A stretch of DNA of 11,751 nucleotides from CAYVMX01 sp964452725 (lineage in GTDB: Bacteria; Patescibacteriota; Gracilibacteria; JAHISY01). Of this stretch, positions 1 to 6,219 are shown piece by piece. The stretch lies in assembly GCA_964452725.1 (NCBI GenBank), contig CAYVMX010000020.1, positions 1-11,751 of the forward strand, in the 5' to 3' direction. The number at the start of each line of letters is the position of its first letter. Within the stretch, counting starts at the first letter, position 1. Under the pieces are notes generated by a model, which made no database searches, was not told the origin of the DNA, and saw only the letters and a program-made list of their open reading frames with translations. The translations under genes and the position numbers were made by a program.

Positions 1-1
1 A

Positions 2-64
2 GGCGAATTCGGCACCAAGTACAATGAGTACAAAGGCAAACCCCAAGACGCTATCTTCCACTAG
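2..64 (+). CDS. 3' end of an unidentified gene (20 residues visible)
   Basis: An open frame enters from the left edge and ends at TAG at 62-64. It encodes 20 residues, GEFGTKYNEYKGKPQDAIFH. Third positions are rich in C and G (ggc, ttc, acc, aag, tac), as in the neighbouring genes, so this is probably the true end of a protein truncated by the window. The piece is too short to assign. It lies upstream of, and on the same strand as, the fibre-like gene, so it may belong to the same phage-like module; that is inference from position only. Confidence 0.45.
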   Translation, partial: GEFGTKYNEYKGKPQDAIFH

Positions 65-356
65 AGGGTGTATTGACGTCTCGGTGCACACAGTAAACTA
101 GGTGGGGTGGACCGACCAGCTCCTCCACTCGAAGACGACGATCCATTTTATTTACAAAACCGTAGACAAAGCAAGGCGAGTGGGGGATTTCTGAGTCGTC
201 CCACTAGCCAGCCACCACCGAGCTAGCTCTAGCAATTTCTCCGAATATTCGGAGAAATACTCTTGAAAAACTCAAAAAGGGGAGTAAACAGCGAGTTAGT
301 AAACAGCCATTTGTAATTCCTAATTAAATCATTTTATTTTTTTTAATTCCTCTCCA
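65..356. other. non-coding leader region before the fibre-like gene
   Basis: No convincing gene is visible in these 292 bases. They hold an imperfect hairpin (175-184 with 200-209, nine pairs and one mismatch), the palindromic element at 233-265, and a short tandem repeat in which AGTAAACAGC occurs at 283-292 and again at 298-307. An A/T-rich tract with a run of T follows at 311-348, just before the ATG at 357. No tRNA cloverleaf and no well-spaced -35/-10 pair was found by eye. The stretch probably carries the promoter and control sites for the fibre-amidase-holin genes, but that role is inferred. Confidence 0.5.
233..265 (+). repeat. 33-base element with perfect palindrome, copy 1
   Basis: Bases 235-258 form a perfect 24-base palindrome with core CTCCGAATATTCGGAG at 239-254. 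The core is followed, after AAA, by TACTCTTG at 258-265. A second copy in the same orientation lies at 11711-11743. Bases 233-254 and 258-265 are identical in the two copies, and only three bases (255-257) differ. The conserved asymmetric flanks suggest a protein-binding operator or a promoter-linked element rather than a simple hairpin. This copy lies about 90 bases upstream of the fibre-like gene. It does not match an operator that I can name with confidence. Confidence 0.75.
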
Positions 357-1916
357 ATGCCCACCCCTACCACGAAGCAAAGCTTCTACCGCACTTCTCT
401 CGCCGAAGCCGTCGCCACCACTGGCGCGACCACTTTCAAACTCTCGGGCACACTGCCCACCACCACCGTTGGACGGCTGGTCATCAGCGCCACCGACACT
501 AGTAAGCGCGAAGTGATCTACTACTCCAGCCTCGATGTCTCGCTCAACGGCGTCGTCGTCGCCCAGGCCGCCGACCGCGGACTCGACGACACTGTCGCTC
601 AGATCCACACTGCCGGTGAAGTGGTCCAGATGAATTTCACAGCAGGCGACTACAACGACCTCGTGACGACTATCAACGCCAAACCTGACAACATCGCCGC
701 CTCCAATGACGTCGACAACACTGCCAAAGCCGCCGGTCGTCTGCTCCAGTGGAACGCTACCACTAGCAAACACGAATACGTCGACCCACCGACACTCGGC
801 GCCGCTGGCATCGCCACCCAAGCCGAAGCCGAAGCCGCTACCAATAACACCCAGCTCATGACACCACTGCGAGCCCAGCAGGCTCGTGACTACAACCTTG
901 CCGACCAGAGTACCGCCGAAGCTGGCACTGACAACACCAAACTCATGACACCACTGCGCGTCGCTCAGTCCATCGTCACCAATGCTCCCAGCCCAGTCCT
1001 CGCCAGCCAAGCCGAAGCCGAGGCCGGTACTGAAAACACCAAAACCATGACCTCGCTACGTACGGCACAAGCTATCGAAGCCCTGAGCAATGACCTCCAC
1101 TACACCCTCACCGCTGGTGAAGCACTCACAGCCGCCGATGCCGTCATGATCTCCGACGGTACCGAAGTCGTCGCCACTGGCAACACTGACCAGCAGCTGA
1201 CAGCTGTAGCCTACAGCTCTAGCATCGGTTATACCTATTCTATCAAGGGCGGACAGACCTGGCAGCCGACAGTCAGCGAGCGTTTATCAAATATCAAAGT
1301 AAAACTAAAAAAAGTAGGCAGCCCTTCTGGCATAATTACGATGAAAATCTACGCCGCAGACAAAACCACTCTCCTCGCCACCAGCACCGATACATTCGAC
1401 AGCACTACGATCTCCACTAGCTATACGGCTTACACCTTCAGCTTCGACGGCACACTAGCACTCACAGCCAGTACCACTTACTTCATCGAGCTGAGCAAGA
1501 CAGCTGGCTACAGCACCTCGAATTATGTCGAGATCGGCGGTAGCAACTCTAGCTCCTACGCTGGCGGTGACTCTTACGAATACATCAGCTCGTGGGTCAT
1601 GGTCGGTAGCATTTATGATATCTACTTCGATATCACCTACGGCGCACCGCTGACCGCTGGTCGTGTCTACCGCACCGATGCTACCACTATCGCTCGCACC
1701 GGCTGCGTCGGCTTCGCCACAGCTGCCGCCACTACTGCTGCCAGTGTCCCAGTCTGTGTGAGCGGCGTCCAAGCCGGTTTCACCGGACTCACCCCCGGCG
1801 CAGTCCAGTACCTCTCCGATACTCCCGGCGCGCTCAGTCCGACTCCTGGCACTGTCTCGGTCAAGGTCGCCCGCGCTCTCTCCGCGACCGAAGTAAACAC
1901 CCTCCTGCCAGTTTAG
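357..1916 (+). CDS. phage tail-fibre-like protein with AEAEAGT repeats
   Basis: 519 residues, Thr/Ala/Ser-rich, no Lys-rich region and no membrane segment. Residues 20-105 resemble the N-terminal module of phage structural proteins that ends in a DYNDLV-type stretch. Residues 155-172, 184-201 and 218-235 are three copies of a motif of the form QAEAEAGTxNTKxMTxLR, well known in tail fibres and collar proteins. Residues 250-270 and 434-519 together look like one C-terminal module (GEALTAADAV, then GRVYRTDA, GFTGLTPGAVQYLSDTPG and ALSATEV). It is interrupted by roughly 160 residues (about 271-433) that include a beta-rich, Gly/Ser/Tyr-rich segment resembling a jelly-roll carbohydrate-binding fold. 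The ATG at 357 has no Shine-Dalgarno motif. The likely role is receptor or cell-surface binding. The amidase gene begins 20 bases downstream. A non-phage secreted adhesin is the alternative. Confidence 0.75.
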   Translation: MPTPTTKQSFYRTSLAEAVATTGATTFKLSGTLPTTTVGRLVISATDTSKREVIYYSSLDVSLNGVVVAQAADRGLDDTVAQIHTAGEVVQMNFTAGDYNDLVTTINAKPDNIAASNDVDNTAKAAGRLLQWNATTSKHEYVDPPTLGAAGIATQAEAEAATNNTQLMTPLRAQQARDYNLADQSTAEAGTDNTKLMTPLRVAQSIVTNAPSPVLASQAEAEAGTENTKTMTSLRTAQAIEALSNDLHYTLTAGEALTAADAVMISDGTEVVATGNTDQQLTAVAYSSSIGYTYSIKGGQTWQPTVSERLSNIKVKLKKVGSPSGIITMKIYAADKTTLLATSTDTFDSTTISTSYTAYTFSFDGTLALTASTTYFIELSKTAGYSTSNYVEIGGSNSSSYAGGDSYEYISSWVMVGSIYDIYFDITYGAPLTAGRVYRTDATTIARTGCVGFATAAATTAASVPVCVSGVQAGFTGLTPGAVQYLSDTPGALSPTPGTVSVKVARALSATEVNTLLPV

Positions 1917-1936
1917 AGTCTCATCACTACTGACCC

Positions 1937-2518
1937 ATGCCCAATCTGCCTGCCTATCTCATCGTCCACCACACTGCTGTCAGCCGCGGAAAAAACGCTG
2001 AACAATTCGAAGCTGTCCGTGGCTACCACCTCCGCAAGGGCTGGGGAGATATCGGCTACCACTACTTCATCGAACCCGATGGCACGGTGAAAAAAGGTCG
2101 TGCTGAAAACAGTGTCGGCGCTCACACCAAACAAAAACTGATGAACTACCGCAGCCTCGGCATCGCACTCGCGGGTAACTTCGACAGCGAAAACCCCACC
2201 GAACTTCAGCTCAAGGCACTGGCCAAACTCCTAAAAAAACTCCGCACTAAGTACAACCTCCCAGTCGAGCGCGTCGCCCCCCACCGCTACTACGCTACCT
2301 ACAAATCCTGCCCTGGCACACGCTTCACCGACCAAATGCTCGAGCAGCTCGCCCGCGGAGAGGTCGAGACCTTCACGCCACCGGCGTGGGCAGAGGCTGG
2401 TGTCGCGTGGGCAGCGGAGCAAAAGATTCTGACCCAGATCACTGGCGAACCGATCTCCGACTACCGTCTCGCCGCGATCCTCTACAACTTTGTAAAAAGC
2501 AAGGTCGCTCAACTTTAA
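1937..2518 (+). CDS. N-acetylmuramoyl-L-alanine amidase (Amidase_2/PGRP family endolysin)
   Basis: 193 residues. It is predicted to cleave the bond between N-acetylmuramic acid and L-alanine in peptidoglycan. The zinc site can be read by comparison with T7 lysozyme: His11 in LIVHHTA, His116 in APHRYY and Cys125 in KSCPG. Lys123, two residues before the Cys, matches the T7 catalytic lysine, and Tyr41 in IGYHYF matches the conserved tyrosine. The catalytic domain spans about residues 5-140. Residues 148-190 (PAWAEAGVAWAAEQKIL, then DYRLAAILYNF) resemble the short helical SLH-like tail seen in phage endolysins. No signal peptide is visible, which fits holin-dependent release. It lies between the fibre-like gene and the holin-like gene on one strand with gaps of 20 and 17 bases. 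Confidence 0.9.
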   Translation: MPNLPAYLIVHHTAVSRGKNAEQFEAVRGYHLRKGWGDIGYHYFIEPDGTVKKGRAENSVGAHTKQKLMNYRSLGIALAGNFDSENPTELQLKALAKLLKKLRTKYNLPVERVAPHRYYATYKSCPGTRFTDQMLEQLARGEVETFTPPAWAEAGVAWAAEQKILTQITGEPISDYRLAAILYNFVKSKVAQL

Positions 2519-2535
2519 TCGCTAATTGAATTCCT

Positions 2536-2754
2536 ATGTCTCTCTTCCAAAATCCACTCCTCGCTCGTATCGCCCAGACTGACCCCGCGCTGGCGCGAGC
2601 AGGGGAGATCGGACTCTATGCCTTGATCGCCTATCTCCTCGCTGTCCTCCTCGGTCAAGAAGTTTTTTCTAGTCAGCTCGCCCTCGCGGCGTTCCTGACA
2701 CCTCTACTCGCCTACATCGGCAAGCAGCAGCGTCAGCTCAACCCCAGGGCTTGA
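2536..2754 (+). CDS. small two-helix membrane protein, holin-like
   Basis: 72 residues with two hydrophobic segments, about 25-41 (IGLYALIAYLLAVLLG) and 48-62 (QLALAAFLTPLLAYIG). A short connector with one acidic residue joins them, and the tail is short and basic (KQQRQLNPRA). Size, topology and the place directly after the amidase gene fit a small phage holin, which would let the signal-less amidase reach the cell wall. The sequence itself gives no family signature, so the call rests on topology and context. The ATG is preceded by TTGAATTCCT, with no Shine-Dalgarno motif. The dus gene begins 20 bases downstream. Confidence 0.6.
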   Translation: MSLFQNPLLARIAQTDPALARAGEIGLYALIAYLLAVLLGQEVFSSQLALAAFLTPLLAYIGKQQRQLNPRA

Positions 2755-2774
2755 AAAGTTGCTAGACTGGCAGC

Positions 2775-3740
2775 GTGAAATTTGACTGGCAGTCTCAGCC
2801 CCGACCTCTCCTCCTCCTCGCTCCTATGAGCGGCTACACCGACTCGGCGTACCGCCAGCTGGTGAAGTCGCTCGCCCCGCGTGCCCTCGTCGTCAGCGAG
2901 TTCGTCAGCTCCGACGCACTACACTACGGCAGCCAAAAGACTCTACGCATGCTCGAGTACGATCCCGCCGAGCAGCCACTCATCGTCCAGATCTTTGGTA
3001 AGCGACCCGAACACTTCGCGCAGGCAGCTCGACTACTGGAGAGTCAAGGTGTGGCGGCAGTCGATATCAACATGGGTTGCCCAGCTCGCAAAGTCGTCAG
3101 CAGTGACCACGGCTCCGCCCTGCTCAAGAACCCCCAGCTCGCTCGCGAGATCATCGAGAGCACAGTCGCCGCAGTCCAGATCCCCGTCAGCGTAAAGATG
3201 CGCCTCGGCATTGAAAACTCTGACGGACTCCTCGACTTCGCTCGTATGGTGGAGGACGCTGGCGCGAGCCTGCTCACTATCCACGGACGCACTGCACGCC
3301 AGCAGTATACTGGCACAGCCGACTACACTGATATTTACAAAGTCAAAGAGATTTTGAAAATACCCGTCGTCGGCAACGGCGACATCACCTCTGTCGCAGA
3401 CTTCGACGAGCAGCTAAAAAATCTCGACGGACTCATGGTCGGACGTGCCACTGTCGGCGACCCGTGGCTCATGGCTGCCCTCGCCGCTCACATCGCAGGG
3501 GAGTCGTACACACCACCTCGGACTCTCGCTGCCAAGCTCCCTACAATCCTCCGACACGCCCAGCTACTCGTCGCAACGAAAGGGGAGGCTATCGGTATAC
3601 GAGAGATGCGTAAATACCTCGCCAGCTACGTCCGCGGTGAATCTGGCGCACGCGCTCTACGGCAGTCGCTCGTGCGTGTCGAGACCTACACACAGGCAGA
3701 GCAGCTACTGATGACTTTTGTCCAGCAGCAGACCCAGTAG
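2775..3740 (+). CDS. dusB: tRNA-dihydrouridine synthase, DusB-like
   Basis: 321 residues; an FMN-dependent enzyme that reduces uridines in the tRNA D-loop with NAD(P)H. Family motifs occur in order: LLLAPMSGYTDSAYR near 12-27, DINMGCPARKV at 98-108 with the catalytic Cys102, SVKMRLG at 139-145 with Lys141, LTIHGRT at 167-173 with His170, PVVGNGDI at 197-204 and LMVGRATVGDP at 220-230. The DINMGCPA(R/K)KV form points to the DusB branch. The start is GTG. The first in-frame ATG (residue 18) would cut through the first FMN-binding strand and is rejected. The gene lies 20 bases after the holin-like gene on the same strand, so it may be read from the same transcript. Its 3' end overlaps the small minus-strand gene by 36 bases. 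Confidence 0.93.
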   Translation: MKFDWQSQPRPLLLLAPMSGYTDSAYRQLVKSLAPRALVVSEFVSSDALHYGSQKTLRMLEYDPAEQPLIVQIFGKRPEHFAQAARLLESQGVAAVDINMGCPARKVVSSDHGSALLKNPQLAREIIESTVAAVQIPVSVKMRLGIENSDGLLDFARMVEDAGASLLTIHGRTARQQYTGTADYTDIYKVKEILKIPVVGNGDITSVADFDEQLKNLDGLMVGRATVGDPWLMAALAAHIAGESYTPPRTLAAKLPTILRHAQLLVATKGEAIGIREMRKYLASYVRGESGARALRQSLVRVETYTQAEQLLMTFVQQQTQ

Positions 3741-3872
3741 TCGGCGCAGTAGTCCGCGGTGTCGGAGAGATCTCTCTAGCTGCGGAGCAAACTTCAGTGG
3801 ACTCAGATCCTTGGGTCTTGTGATTGCGCCTGTTCCTATCAGTCGCTCGATATCGATCTCTGGCTGTTTCAT
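3705..3872 (-). CDS. small protein translationally coupled to rmlA, function unknown
   Basis: An open frame of 55 codons plus TAG starts at an ATG that shares ATGA with the rmlA stop codon (3869-3872), the classic arrangement for translational coupling. The protein begins MKQPEIDIERLIGTGAITRP, and its second half is basic and leucine-rich (LRHRGLLRRLLGLLLDK, about residues 36-52), able to form an amphipathic helix. It fills the gap between rmlA and dusB that would otherwise be empty, and runs 36 bases into the convergent 3' end of dusB. Codon choice (ctg, cta, cag, gac, cga) resembles the neighbours. I do not recognise a family. The coupling argues for a real gene linked to the rml operon, but it is short and chance cannot be excluded. 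Confidence 0.5.
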   Translation of the reverse strand: MKQPEIDIERLIGTGAITRPKDLSPLKFAPQLERSLRHRGLLRRLLGLLLDKSHQ

Positions 3873-4594
3873 TTCTTTTTGGCTTGTTTGCGATGCTGTC
3901 GACGCACTAGCTCACTCGCGTGGTGTAGACTCTCAAATGTCCCTGCGTCCGACCAAAAACCCTTCACTGTGACTGCGTCGATCTCATTTTGCTCTAGGTA
4001 GTAGCTGTTTACATCGGTGATCTCCAGCTCACCGCGTCCGCTCGGCAGTAGTCGAGAGATGATCTCAAACACACGGGAGTCGTACAGATAAAACCCCGTC
4101 ACGGCGTTTTTACTCACTGGTTTTTTGGGTTTCTCTACGATTTTTACGACTTTGCCCTGCTTCACCGTCGCTACGCCGAACCGCTCGGGATCTGGTACGC
4201 GCTTGAGAAAAATCCGTGCACCAGACTTGAATGACTTGACCGCTGCTTTGAAATTGTCCTCATAGATATTGTCACCGAGGATCACTGCGAGGTTGCCTGA
4301 GCCGGCGAAGCTGCGAGCGAGTCCGAGTGCTTGGGCGATGCCGCCGGCCTCTTCTTGGACTTCGAAGGTAAAGTGCGCACCCCACTCCTTGCCACTGCCG
4401 AGTAGCCGCATGATATCACCGGCGTACTCCTTGCCACTCACGATCATGATCTCTCGGATCCCCGCCGCGAGTAGTGTCTGGAGCGGATAAAAAATCATCG
4501 GCAAATCATACACCGGCAGCAGATGTTTATTCGTCACGAAGGTCAGAGGACGGAGACGGCTACCCGTGCCGCCTGCCAGCAGGACACCTTTCAT
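3869..4594 (-). CDS. rmlA: glucose-1-phosphate thymidylyltransferase (RmlA-type nucleotidyltransferase)
   Basis: 241 residues. It is predicted to make dTDP-glucose and pyrophosphate from dTTP and glucose-1-phosphate, the first step to dTDP-L-rhamnose and related sugars. Visible motifs are the nucleotide loop LLAGGTGSRLRPLT at residues 5-18, the sugar-phosphate region NKHLLPVYDLPMIFYPL at 22-38, the metal-binding Asp108 in ILGDNIY, EKP at 154-156, GFYLYD at 167-172, and FWSDAGT at 213-219 with the second metal-ligand Asp216. It is some 50 residues shorter than the Escherichia coli enzyme, lacking much of the C-terminal region; short forms of this type are known in other bacteria. The tail is very basic (RRQHRKQAKKK). 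It follows rmlC after 25 bases and overlaps the next small gene by ATGA. UDP- or CDP-specific relatives are less likely. Confidence 0.88.
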   Translation of the reverse strand: MKGVLLAGGTGSRLRPLTFVTNKHLLPVYDLPMIFYPLQTLLAAGIREIMIVSGKEYAGDIMRLLGSGKEWGAHFTFEVQEEAGGIAQALGLARSFAGSGNLAVILGDNIYEDNFKAAVKSFKSGARIFLKRVPDPERFGVATVKQGKVVKIVEKPKKPVSKNAVTGFYLYDSRVFEIISRLLPSGRGELEITDVNSYYLEQNEIDAVTVKGFWSDAGTFESLHHASELVRRQHRKQAKKK

Positions 4595-4619
4595 AGTAGA
4601 TTATTTAGAGGGTCAGAGT

Positions 4620-5075
4620 TTACCGCGCACTAGTCGTCCAATCAAACCCAATCGTCGGATCATCGTGTGCGATCCGCTCCTCGTCGGGGTTGGCTGCGTC
4701 GTATTCACGGCTGACATGGTAGACCAGACCAGCCGACTGCTCGCCGAGCACGCGGTAGCCGTGTGCGACACCGATCGGGATCAGCACTGCGACGGAGTTG
4801 TGCTCGCCTTGGATTATGACTTGGGTCTCGCCGTGTGTCGGGCTATCCGCGCGGCGGTCATAGAGCACTGTCTGGATATTGCCACTGATGCAGTACCAGA
4901 GATCGGCTTGGTGCTGGTGCCAGTGAAAAGCCTTGATCACACCCGAGTGCGCGACGGTGTAGTTCGTCTGCGCCCAGCCAAAATCTTTCAAAGCGCTACC
5001 GCGCGCCACCTCGGTCAGGTAGCCGCGATCATCCGCGTGCCGTTTGCATTCGTAGATTTGGACGCCATGGATCAT
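4620..5075 (-). CDS. rmlC: dTDP-4-dehydrorhamnose 3,5-epimerase-like cupin (RmlC family)
   Basis: 151 residues from the ATG at 5075. The frame stays open to a GTG at 5123, but the 16 extra residues (FILCLFCFRLPP-like) are not family-like, so the inner ATG is preferred. Family features are DDRGYLTEV at 15-23, GVIKAFHWHQ at 45-54 with His51 at the place of the catalytic base, the cupin stretch WYCISGNIQTVLYD at 60-73, IPIGVAHGYRVL at 99-110 and LVYHVSREYDAANPDEERIAH at 117-137, ending DDPTIGFDW. The predicted reaction epimerises C3 and C5 of dTDP-4-keto-6-deoxyglucose. The usual RGLH motif reads KAFH, so a related sugar epimerase or isomerase is possible. It heads the minus-strand operon with rmlA; rmlB and rmlD are not in the window. 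Confidence 0.82.
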   Translation of the reverse strand: MIHGVQIYECKRHADDRGYLTEVARGSALKDFGWAQTNYTVAHSGVIKAFHWHQHQADLWYCISGNIQTVLYDRRADSPTHGETQVIIQGEHNSVAVLIPIGVAHGYRVLGEQSAGLVYHVSREYDAANPDEERIAHDDPTIGFDWTTSAR

Positions 5076-5116
5076 CGGAGGCAGTCTAAAGCAGAAAAGA
5101 CAAAGGATAAAGTGAA

Positions 5117-5145
5117 TTGCCACGCCACACGAAAACCCGTAAAAT
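5117..5145 (+). promoter_or_regulatory. sigma-70-type promoter for the thiSF-hisB-hisH genes
   Basis: TTGCCA at 5117-5122 and TAAAAT at 5140-5145 are separated by 17 bases, the optimum for a housekeeping promoter. Transcription would begin near 5152, leaving a leader of about 17 bases before the ATG at 5169, with no Shine-Dalgarno motif. It lies in the gap between the divergent rmlC and thiSF genes. Confidence 0.6.
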
Positions 5146-5168
5146 CAAGTCCTCTTTTAATTTTCTAA

Positions 5169-6179
5169 ATGCAGATCACAGTCAATGGCGTAGCCAAAAA
5201 TTTCGACAATGAAAAACTCACCGTCAGTGGGTTGATCGTGGCAGAGCAAGTCAAGGACGCTGCGTATGTCAACGTCCAGCTAAACGGCACAGTGCTGCCG
5301 CGTGACGAGTTTGACACGCGTGAGCTGGCTGACGGCGACGAGGTCAACTACCTCCACTTCATGGGAGGCGGGGAGCTGACCGAAGAGGAGATCGAGCGCT
5401 ACAGTCGTCATATTATCCTCGATGAGGTCGGAGGAGTCGGACAGGAAAAAATTAAAAATGCCAAAGTCCTCGTCATCGGCGCAGGCGGTCTCGGTAGCCC
5501 CGTGCTGCTCTATCTTGCCGCAGCGGGTGTCGGTACGCTCGGTATCATCGACGGTGATGTCGCCGACACGACCAATCTCCAGCGCCAAGTCCTCCACTTC
5601 ACGCCTGACGTCGGCAAGCCCAAAGTCGACAGTGCCGCAGAGAAGATCGCGCAGATCAACCCCAACGTCAAAGTCGAAAAATACAAAGACCTCTTCACGA
5701 TCAAAAACGCTCGCGAGCTAGTCGATCAGTACGATATCATCGTCGACGGTACAGACAACTTCCAAGCCAAATTCCTCGCCAACGATGTCTGTGTCATGGC
5801 AGGCAAGCCACTCATTCACGCGGGGATTCTGCGTTTCGAGGGGCAGATCATCACGATCGTACCTGGCGAAGGACCTTGCTATCGTTGTCTCTTTGGCGAG
5901 CCGCCGCCAGCAGGGCTGGTGCCGAGCTGTCGCGAGGCGGGGATCCTCGGTGCTGTCGCTGGCGTGCTAGGTACGCTCCAAGCCACCGAAGCACTCAAGC
6001 TAATCCTCGACATTGGCGAGCCGCTCGTAGGTAGACTACTCACTTGGAAAGCGCGCGAGATGGAGTTTCGTACGCTCAAGGTCGCTCGTGATCCCAAGTG
6101 TGCTGTCTGTAGTGACACACCGACTATCACCGAGCTTTCTGAGGCGAACTACGGCGAGACACCAGTTTGTAATTTGTAG
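5169..6179 (+). CDS. thiF: ThiS-ThiF fusion: sulfur-carrier domain joined to E1-like adenylyltransferase
   Basis: 336 residues. Residues 1-68 are a ubiquitin-like sulfur carrier of the ThiS/MoaD type (MQITVNG start, LNGTVLPRDEFD, LADGDEVNYLHFMGGG). Residues 69-336 are a ThiF/MoeB E1-like enzyme: LTEEEIERYSRHIIL at 70-84, the ATP loop GAGGLGSP at 104-111, IIDGD at 126-130, DGTDNF at 193-198, the conserved Cys254 in VPSCREAGILG, and two zinc-type CxxC pairs, Cys237/Cys240 and Cys311/Cys314. There is no rhodanese domain. The E1 part should adenylate a carrier C-terminus for thiocarboxylate formation (thiamine thiazole, molybdopterin, cysteine or tRNA thiolation). Oddly, the carrier's Gly-Gly-Gly (66-68) is internal. 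Met65 (base 5361) could serve as an internal start for free ThiF. It is followed after 40 bases by hisB. Confidence 0.9.
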   Translation: MQITVNGVAKNFDNEKLTVSGLIVAEQVKDAAYVNVQLNGTVLPRDEFDTRELADGDEVNYLHFMGGGELTEEEIERYSRHIILDEVGGVGQEKIKNAKVLVIGAGGLGSPVLLYLAAAGVGTLGIIDGDVADTTNLQRQVLHFTPDVGKPKVDSAAEKIAQINPNVKVEKYKDLFTIKNARELVDQYDIIVDGTDNFQAKFLANDVCVMAGKPLIHAGILRFEGQIITIVPGEGPCYRCLFGEPPPAGLVPSCREAGILGAVAGVLGTLQATEALKLILDIGEPLVGRLLTWKAREMEFRTLKVARDPKCAVCSDTPTITELSEANYGETPVCNL

Positions 6180-6219
6180 TATGAATCGTTGAATTATTGA
6201 CTCATTATAAATCGACCCT

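Noticed and set aside
51..146. Minus-strand frame of 31 codons in the first intergenic region
   Set aside because: It is short, has no supporting start signal, and overlaps the end of the upstream plus-strand gene; the codon use is not clearly like the neighbours.
324..1010. Long minus-strand open frame (228 codons) opposite the fibre-like gene
   Set aside because: It is antisense to the Thr/Ala-rich fibre codons and its translation is a low-complexity Gly/Val/Asp shadow with no family features.
5076..5123. GTG start giving rmlC 16 more residues
   Set aside because: The extra residues are hydrophobic and Cys-rich, unlike the family, and overlap the thiSF promoter region; the ATG at 5075 starts right at the conserved fold.
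4566..5168. Plus-strand open frame of 200 codons opposite rmlC
   Set aside because: It is the antisense of a well-supported RmlC-type cupin and shows no recognisable domain.
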